Positions 37,572 through 46,899 of a stretch of DNA of 64,000 nt are shown here, in pieces. Origin of the DNA: Luteibacter sp. 9135 (GTDB lineage: Bacteria; Pseudomonadota; Gammaproteobacteria; Xanthomonadales; Rhodanobacteraceae); NCBI RefSeq assembly GCF_000745005.1, contig NZ_JQNB01000001.1:62001-126000 (forward strand), written 5' to 3'. How positions within the stretch are numbered: position 1 is the first letter of the stretch; each line of letters begins with the position of its first letter. The notes under the pieces are model-generated. The model saw only the letters and a program-made list of their open reading frames with translations, was not told the DNA's origin and did not search any database. A program made the translations under genes and the position numbers.

Positions 37572-38723
37572 ATGCTCAAGTTCTGGAAAAAGAAGCCCGC
37601 CGACCCCGCCCCGACGGACGCCCCGGTCACTGACGACCGTGTCGATCGCACTGCCGATCCGGCCGCCACCGACCTGGGCAGCCTGGTCGCCGAGGCGCTG
37701 GCCGAGACCGTCGCGCCCGAGCCGGAAGCCCCCGAGGTAGAACCCGAGGCCGAGCCGGCCGTGGTGGTCGAAGCCGCGCGCGAGGCCGATCCCGTGCCGG
37801 AAGCCGCCGCCAGGCGTAGCTGGCGCGATCGCCTGTCCGGCAGCGGCTTCGCCAAGAGCCTGGGCGCGCTGTTCGTGCGCCACCCCAAGCTCGACGACGA
37901 CCTGCTCGACGAGCTGGAAACCGCCCTGATCACCGCCGACGTGGGCGTCGACGCCAGCACCCAACTCGTCGAAGGGCTGCGCAAGCGCATGCACAAGCGC
38001 GAGTTCGCCGACGCGGGCGTCATGCTGAAAGCCCTGCGCGATGAACTGGTCGCCCTGCTCAAGCCGGTGGAGCGCCCGCTGGACGTCTCCACCCACACGC
38101 CTTTCGTGATCCTCACCGTCGGCATCAACGGCGTGGGCAAGACCACCACCATCGGCAAGCTGGCGCGGCGCTACGTGGACGAGGGCCGCGGCGTGATGCT
38201 GGCCGCCGGCGACACCTTCCGCGCCGCTGCCGTCGAGCAGCTGAAAACCTGGGGTGACCGCAACAAGGTGCCCGTGGTTTCGCAGGGGCAGGATGCAGAC
38301 TCCGCCAGTGTCATCTTCGACGCCCTGCAGGCGGCGCGCTCGCGTGGCACCCAGGTGCTGATCGCCGACACCGCCGGGCGCCTGCACACGCAGGGCGGCC
38401 TGATGGACGAGCTGGGCAAGATCGTCCGCGTGATGAAGAAACTGGATGGCGCCGCGCCGCACGAGGTGCTGATGGTGATCGACGGCACCACAGGCCAGAA
38501 CGCGATCAGCCAGCTGCGCCAGTTCCGCGACACGGCGGGCGTCACCGGCCTGGTGGTGACCAAGCTGGACGGCACCGCCAAGGGCGGCGTCATGTTCGCG
38601 CTGGCCCGCGAGTTCGGCCTGCCGATCCGCTACGTCGGCCTGGGCGAAACCGCCACCGACCTGCGCGTGTTCGATGCGGCCGCCTTCGTCGACGGGCTGC
38701 TCCCGGCCAACCTCGGCGGCTGA
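37572..38723 (+). CDS. ftsY: Signal recognition particle receptor FtsY
   Basis: FtsY docks SRP-ribosome complexes at the membrane. The 383-residue protein has an acidic N-terminal A domain (Glu/Pro/Ala-rich, about 10-85), then the N domain helices and the SRP GTPase domain: G1 [15 protein letters not shown] (about 185), [30 protein letters not shown], and [10 protein letters not shown]. The C-terminal [20 protein letters not shown] is the closing helix. It probably starts a transcript with the AsmA-like gene, mutY and yggX. Confidence 0.96.
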   Translation: MLKFWKKKPADPAPTDAPVTDDRVDRTADPAATDLGSLVAEALAETVAPEPEAPEVEPEAEPAVVVEAAREADPVPEAAARRSWRDRLSGSGFAKSLGALFVRHPKLDDDLLDELETALITADVGVDASTQLVEGLRKRMHKREFADAGVMLKALRDELVALLKPVERPLDVSTHTPFVILTVGINGVGKTTTIGKLARRYVDEGRGVMLAAGDTFRAAAVEQLKTWGDRNKVPVVSQGQDADSASVIFDALQAARSRGTQVLIADTAGRLHTQGGLMDELGKIVRVMKKLDGAAPHEVLMVIDGTTGQNAISQLRQFRDTAGVTGLVVTKLDGTAKGGVMFALAREFGLPIRYVGLGETATDLRVFDAAAFVDGLLPANLGG

Positions 38724-38751
38724 TGACAGGCATGGCACACAGGTCGACTTC

Positions 38752-39864
38752 GTGACCCGTCGACTGCGGATCGGCGTGCTCGCCGTCGCCGGCCTGCTTG
38801 TCGTTTTCCTGCTTGCCGCGCTGATCGCCATGTACGTGGTGCTGCAGCCCGAACGCTTCACCGCCATGCTGCAGTCGCGCGCGGAGGCCGCCGGGCTCGA
38901 CCTCGGCCTGGCCAACCCGGCCAGCCCCACGCTGTGGCCGAAACCCGCGCTGGAGCTGGAAGGCCTTACCCTTCGTGCGCGCGGCTCCGGCACGCCATTG
39001 ATCGTGGCATCGCGTGGCAAGCTGGTGCTGCCCTGGCGCACGCTGCTGGGCGGCGAGACCACGGTGTCGCGACTGGAGCTGGAAGGCGCGCGTATCGACA
39101 TGGATGCCGTGTCCGCCTACCTCGACACACGGCCGCCGCAGCCCTCGACGTCCGGTGCCTTCCTGCCAGGCATCGATGCGGGCTTCAGTATTTCGCGCGG
39201 CACGCTGACCCGCGGCAATCGCCTGCTGATGTCCAATGTGGACATCGACGCGGGGCGCCTCGCCAACGGCCGCGTGTTCGATCTCATGCTGTCCGCCCTG
39301 ATCGGCGACCGCCACTACGCGATGACGCTGGGCACGCGACCGCTCCTGGCCCGGGGTGTACTCACCCTGGAGGAACTGCAACTGGAGTTGTCCAGTGACG
39401 ATCGCTTCGCCGCTTCACTGCAAGGCACCGCCACCTGGCGCGGCGGTGCCGACGTGGGCGCGTCGCTCGCCGGCCGCGCGACACGTCACGATGCACCGCC
39501 GCTGGACATCGCGCTGGGCATGACGCCGGCGAACGAGAAGGACCCGCTCTCCGTGGCGCTGAAGGTCGACAGCCCCACGGAGCACGTCGATGTGCGCGTG
39601 CCGCCGCTGGCCGTGGCTCAATGGTGGACCGGTATCAACGCAGGCGGCACGCCGACGCTGCCGCCCCTGCTCGGCACGGTGGACGCGCAGGCGGTGGATG
39701 CGGGATCGGTGCACGTGACGGGCCTGCGCATTCGCGCCACGGCGGACGACGCGGCGACCCTCCCGGCATCGGCTTCGACATCCGCGCCCGCCGGGACCGT
39801 CACCGCGCCGACACCTACGCCCGCGCACACCGCCACCGCAGCGAAGGCCGGCACCCCGCGATGA
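38752..39864 (+). CDS. AsmA-like single-pass membrane protein
   Basis: The GTG at 38752 has an AGGT ribosome site and gives 370 residues. A membrane anchor (about 6-28, [21 protein letters not shown]) precedes a region with the AsmA/YhdP-type pattern ([52 protein letters not shown]) and a low-complexity Ala/Thr/Pro tail. AsmA relatives act in lipid transport or outer-membrane homeostasis; the role here is inferred only. It follows ftsY by 28 bp and overlaps mutY by 4 nt. Confidence 0.78.
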   Translation: MTRRLRIGVLAVAGLLVVFLLAALIAMYVVLQPERFTAMLQSRAEAAGLDLGLANPASPTLWPKPALELEGLTLRARGSGTPLIVASRGKLVLPWRTLLGGETTVSRLELEGARIDMDAVSAYLDTRPPQPSTSGAFLPGIDAGFSISRGTLTRGNRLLMSNVDIDAGRLANGRVFDLMLSALIGDRHYAMTLGTRPLLARGVLTLEELQLELSSDDRFAASLQGTATWRGGADVGASLAGRATRHDAPPLDIALGMTPANEKDPLSVALKVDSPTEHVDVRVPPLAVAQWWTGINAGGTPTLPPLLGTVDAQAVDAGSVHVTGLRIRATADDAATLPASASTSAPAGTVTAPTPTPAHTATAAKAGTPR

Positions 39865-40907
39865 ATCCCTTCGCCCGCGAACTGCTGCGCTGGTACGACC
39901 ATCACGGCCGCAAGGACCTGCCCTGGCAGCACCCGCGCGACGCCTACCGCGTGTGGCTGTCGGAGATCATGCTGCAGCAGACGCAGGTGGTCACTGTGAT
40001 CGGTTACTTCCAGCGCTTCGTGCAGCGCCTGCCCACCCTCGCATCACTGGCGGCCGCCGACGAAGACACCGTGCTCGCGCTGTGGTCCGGCCTGGGCTAT
40101 TACCGTCGCGCGCGCTTCCTGCATCGTGCCGCGCAGCTATGCGTCGAGCGCCACGGCGGCGAGCTGCCGCGCGACCTCGACGCACTGATGGCCCTGCCCG
40201 GCATCGGTCGCTCGACGGCCGGCGCGATCCTGGCGCAGGCCTATGGACTGCGGCACCCGATCCTGGACGGCAACGTCAAGCGCGTGCTGACCCGCTACCA
40301 CGGCATTGCCGGGCATCCCGGCGAAAGCGCCGTGGAAAAGCGCCTGTGGATACACGCGGACGGGCACACGCCCGCCGAGCGCACCGCCGACTACACGCAG
40401 GCGATCATGGATCTGGGCGCCACGCTGTGCATACGCAGCAAGCCGGCCTGCCTGCTGTGTCCGCACGCCACCACGTGCGTCGCCCATCGCGACGGGCTGA
40501 CCGCCATGCTGCCGACGGCCAAGCCCGGCAAGAAGATTCCCACCCGCGCCCTGGCGATGCTGCTGCTGCGCGATGCGCAAGGCCGCATCCTGCTGGAGAA
40601 GCGCGGCCCGCAAGGCGTGTGGTCCGGCCTGTGGAGCCTGCCCGAGGCGACCGATGCCGAGGCCGCGCCCGCCGCCGCGTTGCGTCTCGCACGTGTGGGC
40701 CAGCCCGACGCCTTGCCCGCCTTCACCCACGTGTTCAGCCACTACCGGCTGGACGTATCGCCCATCCTGTTCGACCATGCGGCCCCGCTGGCCGCCGTGG
40801 CCGACCGCGACGACCGCCGCTGGTGCTCGCCCGGCGAGTTGGCCGCGCTGGGCCTTCCCGCCCCCGTTCGCACGCTGCTCGACAATCTTCCGGAGATATC
40901 CCCATGA
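39861..40907 (+). CDS. mutY: A/G-specific adenine DNA glycosylase MutY
   Basis: MutY removes adenine mispaired with 8-oxoguanine. The ATG at 39861 overlaps the previous stop; 348 residues. The catalytic Glu is in [10 protein letters not shown] (about 33-42), the helix-hairpin-helix is [12 protein letters not shown] with Asp in [10 protein letters not shown], and the [4Fe-4S] ligands are C-x6-C-x2-C-x5-C ([17 protein letters not shown], about 193-209). A nudix-like C-terminal domain follows ([20 protein letters not shown]). It overlaps yggX by 4 nt, a conserved pair. Confidence 0.96.
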   Translation: MNPFARELLRWYDHHGRKDLPWQHPRDAYRVWLSEIMLQQTQVVTVIGYFQRFVQRLPTLASLAAADEDTVLALWSGLGYYRRARFLHRAAQLCVERHGGELPRDLDALMALPGIGRSTAGAILAQAYGLRHPILDGNVKRVLTRYHGIAGHPGESAVEKRLWIHADGHTPAERTADYTQAIMDLGATLCIRSKPACLLCPHATTCVAHRDGLTAMLPTAKPGKKIPTRALAMLLLRDAQGRILLEKRGPQGVWSGLWSLPEATDAEAAPAAALRLARVGQPDALPAFTHVFSHYRLDVSPILFDHAAPLAAVADRDDRRWCSPGELAALGLPAPVRTLLDNLPEISP

Positions 40908-41182
40908 CCCGCATGGTCCACTGCGTCAAGCTCGGCCGCGATGCCGAAGGCCTCGACTTCGCCCCCTGGCCCGGCGATCTGGGCAAGCGCATCTACGAGA
41001 GCGTGTCCAAGGAAGCCTGGGCCCAGTGGCTGTCGCACCAGACCATGCTGATCAACGAGATGCGCCTGTCCCCGCTGGACCCGAAGACGCGCGGGTTCCT
41101 CAGCGGGGAGATGGAGAAGTATTTCTTCGGCGGCGACGTGATCCAGCCCGCCGGTTACGTGCCGCCCGAACAAGAGGCTTGA
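40904..41182 (+). CDS. yggX: Oxidative-damage protection / Fe(2+)-trafficking protein YggX
   Basis: A 92-residue protein with [20 protein letters not shown] and [20 protein letters not shown], the YggX signature, with the conserved Cys at about 7. In other gammaproteobacteria it protects Fe-S enzymes, including MutY, from oxidative damage; the 4-nt overlap with mutY fits. The stop overlaps the -35 of the tRNA promoter. Confidence 0.95.
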   Translation: MTRMVHCVKLGRDAEGLDFAPWPGDLGKRIYESVSKEAWAQWLSHQTMLINEMRLSPLDPKTRGFLSGEMEKYFFGGDVIQPAGYVPPEQEA

Positions 41183-41207
41183 CGCGGGGGCCCTCACCCG
41201 ATTTAAT
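41179..41207 (+). promoter_or_regulatory. Sigma-70 promoter of tRNA-Phe
   Basis: TTGACG (41179-41184), 17 nt, TTTAAT (41202-41207), with a predicted start about 35 nt before the tRNA. The -35 overlaps the end of yggX. Confidence 0.65.
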
Positions 41208-41248
41208 ACGCGGCTCCACACGCCGCGACGATCGTCGCAGGCACTCGT

Positions 41249-41324
41249 GGCTCGGTAGCTCAGTTGGTAGAGCAGGGGATTGAAAATCCCCGTGTCGGCG
41301 GTTCGATTCCGTCCCGAGCCACCA
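41249..41324 (+). tRNA. tRNA-Phe (anticodon GAA)
   Basis: 76 nt folding as a standard cloverleaf: acceptor GGCTCGG / CCGAGCC, D-stem GCTC / GAGC, anticodon stem GGGGA / TCCCC with loop TTGAAAA (GAA), T-arm with TTCGATT loop, and encoded CCA. A terminator follows 12 nt later. Confidence 0.98.
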
Positions 41325-41325
41325 T

Positions 41326-41499
41326 TTATTCATTGAAAAGGCCTCCCTTGCGGTGGCCTTTTTCATGCATGCATTTCTTCAAGCAGGCATCAGTGCTTCT
41401 GACGGTAAATGTGATTGCTATCGCGATTTCCGACTGATTGAGGCGCTTCTGCTCGCCCTTCGTCAAATGACCGTTGTGCTTGGCCTCGTCGACTTCCAT
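41326..41499 (-). pseudogene. Possible remnant of a small charged protein gene
   Basis: A 57-codon frame on the minus strand (MEVDEAKHNGHLTKGEQKRL) resembles the C-terminal 'KHNGHLTKGEQKRLNQ' units of small repetitive Lys/Glu/Gln-rich hypothetical proteins, but it runs through the tRNA terminator and lacks an upstream ribosome site. Best seen as a decayed fragment. The rest of the 41364-41651 gap shows only a lower-GC region and no other gene. Confidence 0.3.
41336..41363 (+). terminator. Rho-independent terminator of tRNA-Phe
   Basis: AAAAGGCC (41336-41343) pairs with GGCCTTTT (41355-41362), with an 11-nt loop that can add inner pairs, followed by a short T-run. Confidence 0.85.
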
Positions 41500-41651
41500 T
41501 CAGCTTCGCTTTGAGGCGGGCGCCTCACACCGACAGCCTTTGCCAAACCGGGGCGACGAACACGGTGTCCGAGCAAACGCCGCCAATGAGCGGACAAGCT
41601 AAACCGTCCCTTATGCACGCTAAAATGCTCCGACAACTACAGGAGTTATCC

Positions 41652-42377
41652 ATGGCATTGCGGCGGGTATTGGTCACAGGGGCCGGTGGCAGGATTGGCT
41701 CTGCTTTTTACATGTCGCAAGGCACCCGCTTCGATCTGCGGCTCGCGGATATCAATCCAGGCAGCCTGCCTGATTCGTCGGGAAAAGTGGTGCTCGACGT
41801 AACCGACTACGCTGCGTGCCTCAAGGCTTGCGAGGACATGGATACCGTGCTCCACCTGGCGGCCGATCCCAACCCCGATGCACCGTTCATGGAGTCGCTG
41901 CTGCCGATAAATATCGTCGGTACCTACAACATGTTGGCCGCGGCCCAGGCACAAGGCTGCAAGCGCTTCATCTTCGCCAGCAGTGCCCAAGCGATCGAGG
42001 GCTACCCGACGGATGTCCAGATCGATGAAGATGCACCGGCACGACCGGGCAACCTTTATGGCGCGAGCAAAGCTTTTGGGGAAGCCATGGCTTCGCTGCA
42101 CTCGAACGATGGATCAATGACCACGGTCGCCGTGCGTATAGCAAACGTGGCCGACTTCAAGGCAGGTGAGACACATAGCGCAAGAGACGTGGCTGCGTTC
42201 GTCAGTTACAGAGACGTGGTTGCACTTCTTGCCCGTTGCATCGAGGCGGAATTACAGGGCTTCACCGTTGTGAACGGGGTTTCCGACAACCGTTACAAGC
42301 GTCTTTCCATCGAGAAGACGAAACGCGCGATCGGCTATGCCCCACGTGACGATGCATTCGAGATTCTCGGACTGTAG
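41652..42377 (+). CDS. NAD-dependent epimerase/dehydratase (uronate dehydrogenase-like)
   Basis: The ATG at 41652 has a strong AGGAG 6 nt upstream; 241 residues. The extended-SDR features are clear: VLVTGAGGRIGSAFY (Rossmann Gly motif, about 5-19), DVTDY, LHLAADPNPDAPF, FASSAQAIEGYPTD, and catalytic YGASK (about 138-142). Overall order resembles uronate dehydrogenases, which act on free hexuronates, but substrate is not proven. Its base composition is visibly less GC-rich than the neighbours, and the surrounding gap is tRNA-linked, both consistent with acquisition. It appears to be a single-gene unit. Confidence 0.82.
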   Translation: MALRRVLVTGAGGRIGSAFYMSQGTRFDLRLADINPGSLPDSSGKVVLDVTDYAACLKACEDMDTVLHLAADPNPDAPFMESLLPINIVGTYNMLAAAQAQGCKRFIFASSAQAIEGYPTDVQIDEDAPARPGNLYGASKAFGEAMASLHSNDGSMTTVAVRIANVADFKAGETHSARDVAAFVSYRDVVALLARCIEAELQGFTVVNGVSDNRYKRLSIEKTKRAIGYAPRDDAFEILGL

Positions 42378-42459
42378 CGATCAGATCGTTTCCAGGTCGC
42401 GTGCATACACGGCATCACTCCCTTCCCACACTGCGCCAACAGACACGGCATCCCACCAA

Positions 42460-43131
42460 ATGATCCCCGCATTTCCCCGATGGATCTGGTTATGGGCCAT
42501 CACCCTCCCCTTCGTGGCGGGCGCGGTCAACGCCTCGGCGCTTCTCGCCCTCCAGCACGGCGGTGTCACGCACCTCACCGGTGTCAGCACCGAGGCAGCC
42601 CTGGGCATGGCCAGTGCGGACGCCAACCTGCTGGGCCACGCCGGGCTGGTCATCGGCCTCTTCACCGCCGGGTGCGCGATCAGCGCATGGTGTATTCGGG
42701 CGGAGCGATGGCGGGCGAGCCAGGCGGCGGCACTCATGCTCCTCTTCGAGGCCGCGCTCCTGGGCGCCGCGGCCTGGTCCATCGAGGTGTATCCCGCGCG
42801 CGCGGCGTGGCTGTGCGCGCTGGCCATCGGCCTGCAAAACGGCACCACATCGTTCGTCACCGGTGCGGTGCTACGTACGTCGCACCTGACGGGCATGTTC
42901 ACCGACCTGGGCATCACGCTCGGCCAATGGCTGCGCGGCGCAGCCCCTGACGTCCGACGCGCCCAGGTCAGTGTGCTGGTCATCACCTGCTTCATTGCCG
43001 GCGCGACGGCAGGGGCCGTCCTCCATGCAGGCCATCCACGGGCGGGCCTGCTTTTGCCGGCGGCCCTGGTCATCGTCAATGCGGCGATGACGATGTACTG
43101 GTGCCGCCGGTCGAGCCGACCCTACGCATAG
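42460..43131 (+). CDS. YoaK family (DUF1275) membrane protein
   Basis: 223 residues with about six hydrophobic segments (IWLWAITLPFVAGAVNASAL; GHAGLVIGLFTAGCAISAW; AAALMLLFEAALLGAAAW; AWLCALAIGLQNGTTS; VSVLVITCFIAGATAGAVL; GLLLPAALVIVNAAMTMYW). The LQNGTTSFVTGAVLRTSHLTG motif is the DUF1275 hallmark. Function unknown. The ATG at 42460 is chosen because it starts just before the first membrane helix; no strong ribosome site is seen. Confidence 0.85.
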   Translation: MIPAFPRWIWLWAITLPFVAGAVNASALLALQHGGVTHLTGVSTEAALGMASADANLLGHAGLVIGLFTAGCAISAWCIRAERWRASQAAALMLLFEAALLGAAAWSIEVYPARAAWLCALAIGLQNGTTSFVTGAVLRTSHLTGMFTDLGITLGQWLRGAAPDVRRAQVSVLVITCFIAGATAGAVLHAGHPRAGLLLPAALVIVNAAMTMYWCRRSSRPYA

Positions 43132-43145
43132 CCAGCTCGCAAACC

Positions 43146-44264
43146 TCAGACCAGCTCGGCCAACGACGCCGGATCGAACGACTTCATCTTCTCGGTCTCT
43201 CCCGCACGCACCTTCGACACCCAATCCGGATCGGCAATCAACGCACGACCAACGGCAATCAGGTCGAACTCTTCCCGCTCCAGCCGCTCGGCAAGACGCT
43301 CCACGCCCACCGGTGACGACGTCTCGCCGCCGAACGATGCCAGGAACTCACCCGAAAGCCCCACCGACCCGACCGAGATCGTTGCGGCGCCGGTGACCTT
43401 CTTCGCCCAGCCGGCAAAGTTGAGGCCGTTCTCGCCGTCGATCTCCGGAAACTCAGGGTCCCAGAACCGGCGCTGCGAGCAGTGCAGTACATCCACGCCC
43501 GCATCAACCAGTGGCGAAAGCCAGGCCTCCAGTTCGGCCGGCGTCGGCGCCAGGCGGGCCTTGTAGTCCTGCTGCTTCCACTGGCTGACCCGCAGGATCA
43601 GCGGCATGTCCGGACCGATGGCTTCGCGTATGGCAGCCACCACTTCGCCGGCGAAGCGCGAACGCTCGGCCAGGGTCGCGCCGCCGTAGCGGTCGGTGCG
43701 CTCGTTGGAGCCCTGCCAGAAGAACTGGTCGATGAGGTAGCCGTGCGCACCGTGCAGCTCGACCACGTCGAAGCCCAGGACCTTCGCGCTCGCCGCCGCG
43801 CTGGCGAACGCCGCCACGGTGTCGGCGATGTCTTCCTCGGTCATGGCCACGCCATTGGCATCGCCCGGGCCGTTCAGGCCGGAGGGGCTTTCCTTCGGCG
43901 CGGGCGGATTCCAACCGGAGCGGCCGTGGGTGGCACCGGTATGCCAGATCTGCGGGCCCATGCGTCCGCCTGCGGCGTGCACCTCGTCGATCACACCGCG
44001 CCAGCCGGCAAGTGCCGCCTCACCGAAGAACGAAGGGATGTCGCGCTCGTTACGCGACGCGGGACGATCGATCACCGTGCCTTCCGAGAGGATCAGGCCG
44101 ACATCGCCGGCGGCGCGGCGACGGTAATAGGCGGCGTTCGCCTCGCCGGGCACGCCCTCCGGAGCGAACGTGCGCGTCATGGGCGCCATGACGATGCGGT
44201 TTTTAAGGGTCAAGCCCTTGATGGTGAAGGGACGAAACAGCGGATCGACGGCGGCCTGGGACAT
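43146..44264 (-). CDS. NADH:flavin oxidoreductase (old yellow enzyme family)
   Basis: 372 residues from the ATG at 44264. The FMN-barrel is evident: LFRPFTIKGLTLKNRIVMAP, MGPQIWHTGATHGRS, DVVELHGAHGYLIDQFFWQG with SNERTDRYGG, and VGRALIADPDWVSKV near the end. These proteins reduce activated alkenes or detoxify electrophiles; the natural substrate is not known. It is divergent from the hxlR-type regulator at 44352, which probably controls it. Confidence 0.92.
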   Translation of the reverse strand: MSQAAVDPLFRPFTIKGLTLKNRIVMAPMTRTFAPEGVPGEANAAYYRRRAAGDVGLILSEGTVIDRPASRNERDIPSFFGEAALAGWRGVIDEVHAAGGRMGPQIWHTGATHGRSGWNPPAPKESPSGLNGPGDANGVAMTEEDIADTVAAFASAAASAKVLGFDVVELHGAHGYLIDQFFWQGSNERTDRYGGATLAERSRFAGEVVAAIREAIGPDMPLILRVSQWKQQDYKARLAPTPAELEAWLSPLVDAGVDVLHCSQRRFWDPEFPEIDGENGLNFAGWAKKVTGAATISVGSVGLSGEFLASFGGETSSPVGVERLAERLEREEFDLIAVGRALIADPDWVSKVRAGETEKMKSFDPASLAELV

Positions 44265-44296
44265 GAGATTTTTCGCATTGGAGGATGCGCCGCATG

Positions 44297-44311
44297 GTAT
44301 ACGCGATATAC
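44297..44311. promoter_or_regulatory. Candidate HxlR operator
   Basis: GTATA-N5-TATAC is a perfect inverted repeat in the 87-bp gap between the divergent oxidoreductase and hxlR genes. HxlR-family regulators often bind AT-rich palindromes of this kind in the shared promoter. Confidence 0.55.
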
Positions 44312-44351
44312 TTGGCGTCAATAAGGCACTTGCAGGCGCTCAGGTATATCC

Positions 44352-44744
44352 ATGGAAACCACCCTATCGGCCACGTGCAGTCCCGAGCGGTTTTCCGCCG
44401 GCTGCCCCAGCCGCCTGCTGTTCGAGCAGGTAACCGACAAGTGGTCGATGATGGTGCTCACCGTGCTGCACAGCGGCCCCATGCGCTTCAACGCGATAAA
44501 ACGCCAGCTTGAAGGCGTGACGCAGAAGGCCCTGACCCAGTGCCTGCGCCGCCTCGAACGCAACGGCCTGCTGACCCGGACCATCTTGCCGGCCGCGCCC
44601 ATCGGCGTGGAATACGCACTGACCGATCTGGGCCGGTCATTACATAGGCCGTTCAAGGAGCTTTACGTGTGGATGCACCGGAACCTCGACGAGGTAGACG
44701 CGGCGCGCCAGCGCTACGACGCCGAGGCAACTACCCGGGCGTGA
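44352..44744 (+). CDS. HxlR family transcriptional regulator
   Basis: 130-residue winged-helix regulator. The HxlR core is clear: LLFEQVTDKWSMMVLTVLHS, GPMRFNAIKRQLEGVTQKAL, TQCLRRLERNGLLTRTILPA, and YALTDLGRSL. An N-terminal Cys (CSPERFSAGCPSRLL) lies where redox- or electrophile-sensing HxlR proteins have theirs, so it may sense the substrate of the adjacent old yellow enzyme. It is divergent from that gene. Confidence 0.9.
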   Translation: METTLSATCSPERFSAGCPSRLLFEQVTDKWSMMVLTVLHSGPMRFNAIKRQLEGVTQKALTQCLRRLERNGLLTRTILPAAPIGVEYALTDLGRSLHRPFKELYVWMHRNLDEVDAARQRYDAEATTRA

Positions 44745-44797
44745 TCCCCGGTTTTCTGCTCATGCGGATGCACGGCCACAGGTGAGCCACCGGCAGC

Positions 44798-45280
44798 TCA
44801 GGTCGGGACGTCCCGCCCTTGTTCCGCGATGCAACGCTGCAGGCTCTGCTCTAGAGCGCGCCCTTCGTCGATGTGCGCCTCGGGCACGGTGTCTTTCGCC
44901 AGCACGCGCCGGACATAACCCACGCGTGTTTCCATCGACGCGCGCAAGGCCTCGCGCGCATCGTTGCCGCAGGGCGTACGCGGCTTCCAGGCCGCGAGTG
45001 CTTCGATACGGGGCGGAAGTGCCGCCAACCGATCCGGCTGGACCGCGGCAGGCGCCTCGCGCAGTTGCCCCACGCGCGACACCCAGTCGCTGGCGAAGGC
45101 GCGCAGATCGCGTACATCAGCGTCCTGGGCGACGGCATCTGCTTTGCGCACGCGATGCGACTCGGTGATGGCAAGGAAGGTGGTGGTGGCCGAAGCGATG
45201 AATGCCACCAGGATGACGATGATCGCCGTCCGCCGACCGTTCGAGCCGGAGGGTGTTGCGTTGCGGTCGGCTTCGGTCAT
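44798..45280 (-). CDS. Hypothetical protein with one membrane anchor
   Basis: About 160 residues from the in-frame ATG near 45280; a longer reading from 45328 is possible. A short polar N-terminus is followed by a membrane segment (AIIVILVAFIASATTTFLAI, about 18-37) and a helical, probably periplasmic, region with two Cys (TPCGNDAREALRASMETRVG; QSLQRCIAEQ). No family recognised. Confidence 0.6.
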   Translation of the reverse strand: MTEADRNATPSGSNGRRTAIIVILVAFIASATTTFLAITESHRVRKADAVAQDADVRDLRAFASDWVSRVGQLREAPAAVQPDRLAALPPRIEALAAWKPRTPCGNDAREALRASMETRVGYVRRVLAKDTVPEAHIDEGRALEQSLQRCIAEQGRDVPT

Positions 45281-45445
45281 GGCGGGATCCCGGCTTCCAT
45301 CGAATGGCGGACGATCATTCTGCACCATCGGCCGTCGTGCGGTGGGCGGCGCAATGTCGCGTCGCTGCAGAAAGGCGGCTTCATGCCGTTACGGCGTTAC
45401 GTCGCTATAGTCGGGCGATCCCTCCCCAGAAGGAAGCCGACCCGC

Positions 45446-46279
45446 ATGCTTCGCTTTCGCCACCTCGCCCTGATCACCGGCTTGGCCGCCGCCTTCGTCA
45501 CGCCCGCCATGGCGGACGACCTGAAAGTCATGACGTTCAACGTACGCACGATGACCGGCAACGACGGACTGAACGACTGGCCGCACCGACGCGACCTGTT
45601 CGCCGATACCATCCGCCAACTGGATCCGGACATCGTCGGCACGCAGGAGCTGTACAAGGCGCAGGGCGACGACACCGTGGCGCGGCTGCCGGAATACACC
45701 TGGTTCGGCCGCGACCGTTTCGGTGAGCACCGTGACGAGCACATGGGCATCTTCTACCGGAAAGACCGCCTGAAGGTGATCGAATCGGGCGACTTCTGGC
45801 TGTCCGACACGCCGGACAAGGTGGCCAGCATCACCTGGGGCAACGTGTTTCCACGCATGGTCAACTGGGCGCTGTTCGAGCGGCTGTCGGACCACAAGCG
45901 GTTCTACCTGCTGGACACGCATTTCCCCTATCGCGACCAGGACGAAGACGCCCGCTCGCGCAGCGCGCATCAGATCGCAGCATGGATCGCGAAGCTTCCC
46001 GCCCACGTACCGGTGATCCTTACGGGCGACTTCAACACGGGACCGGAAAGCGAAACGCACAAGGCGCTCACGGCCACGTTCAAGGACGCATGGGTCGCCG
46101 CGCCGACGCACACCGGCCCGGCGGAAACCTTCCACGACTTCACCGGCAAGGCGACCAAACGGATCGACTGGATTCTCTACCGGGGCGTCGAAGCGACCTC
46201 CGCGCAGACGGTCACCACGTCGAAGAACGGGCGATATCCCTCCGATCACTTCCCCGTGCAGGCAGACTTCGCGCTCTGA
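45446..46279 (+). CDS. Secreted endonuclease/exonuclease/phosphatase family protein
   Basis: 277 residues with a signal peptide (about 1-22, LALITGLAAAFVTPAMA). EEP-fold motifs: LKVMTFNVRTM, DIVGTQELYKAQ (metal Glu), LLDTHFPY, VILTGDFNTGP (Asp/Asn), and the terminal SDHFPV (catalytic Asp-His). AAGGAAG precedes the ATG. Family members cleave nucleic acids, phospholipids or sugar phosphates; this secreted form resembles those annotated as phosphatase or nuclease with unknown substrate. Confidence 0.88.
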   Translation: MLRFRHLALITGLAAAFVTPAMADDLKVMTFNVRTMTGNDGLNDWPHRRDLFADTIRQLDPDIVGTQELYKAQGDDTVARLPEYTWFGRDRFGEHRDEHMGIFYRKDRLKVIESGDFWLSDTPDKVASITWGNVFPRMVNWALFERLSDHKRFYLLDTHFPYRDQDEDARSRSAHQIAAWIAKLPAHVPVILTGDFNTGPESETHKALTATFKDAWVAAPTHTGPAETFHDFTGKATKRIDWILYRGVEATSAQTVTTSKNGRYPSDHFPVQADFAL

Positions 46280-46304
46280 TCCGGCACACGCCGCGTCCGT
46301 GCGC

Positions 46305-46814
46305 TCAGGCCTGCGGCCGGGGCGCCATGGGTGCGGCAGGCGGCGTCGGTGCCGAGGGCTGCTGGGGCGCCGACGGGCTGCGCGGCGGAACGCCGGTGTA
46401 TTGCGCCGAGGCCAGGCGCCAGCCATCCGCGCCCTTCACCACCGACGCGCCCAGCGTGAGGCGATGCTCCGCATCCTTCACCGTGAACACGACGGACGCC
46501 GTGACGAAGGCGGTATCGCCGTTCACGCGGGACACCACGTCGCGCAAGGCGACGGGCGGCGCCGTGGTCTTTTTCTCGGGCGCATAGAACCCAAGCACGG
46601 CATCGTGCTCGTCCACCTCGCCGCGTGGCGATACCTCGACGAAGCGCGGTAGCAGCACCGCCCGCAAGGTCGCCACGTCGAACGCGTGCTCGGCGGCGAC
46701 GTAACGGGAAACGGCGGCTTCGGGCGTAGCCGACGAATCACTCGCCACCGCGGCCGTGGCGGCGCCGGCGCAAGCGAGCAAGGAAGCGGACAGCAGGACG
46801 AGACGACGCGACAT
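46305..46814 (-). CDS. Exported NTF2-like (DUF4440/SnoaL-type) protein
   Basis: 169 residues with a signal peptide (about 1-24, LLSASLLACAGAATAAVA), an NTF2-like fold (ATPEAAVSRYVAAEHAFDVA, TLRAVLLPRFVEVSPRGEVD, DTAFVTASVVFTVKDAEHRL, ASVVKGADGWRLASAQYTG) and a Pro/Ala-rich C-terminal tail. Usually a small-ligand pocket; function unknown. Confidence 0.75.
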   Translation of the reverse strand: MSRRLVLLSASLLACAGAATAAVASDSSATPEAAVSRYVAAEHAFDVATLRAVLLPRFVEVSPRGEVDEHDAVLGFYAPEKKTTAPPVALRDVVSRVNGDTAFVTASVVFTVKDAEHRLTLGASVVKGADGWRLASAQYTGVPPRSPSAPQQPSAPTPPAAPMAPRPQA

Positions 46815-46899
46815 GGTGGGCCCCTGGTTTCCTGGATGGAACCTCGATCATCGCGGTAGCACCGGGGCGCCGCATGGCCCGTTCGTCACGCGTCTCGCG

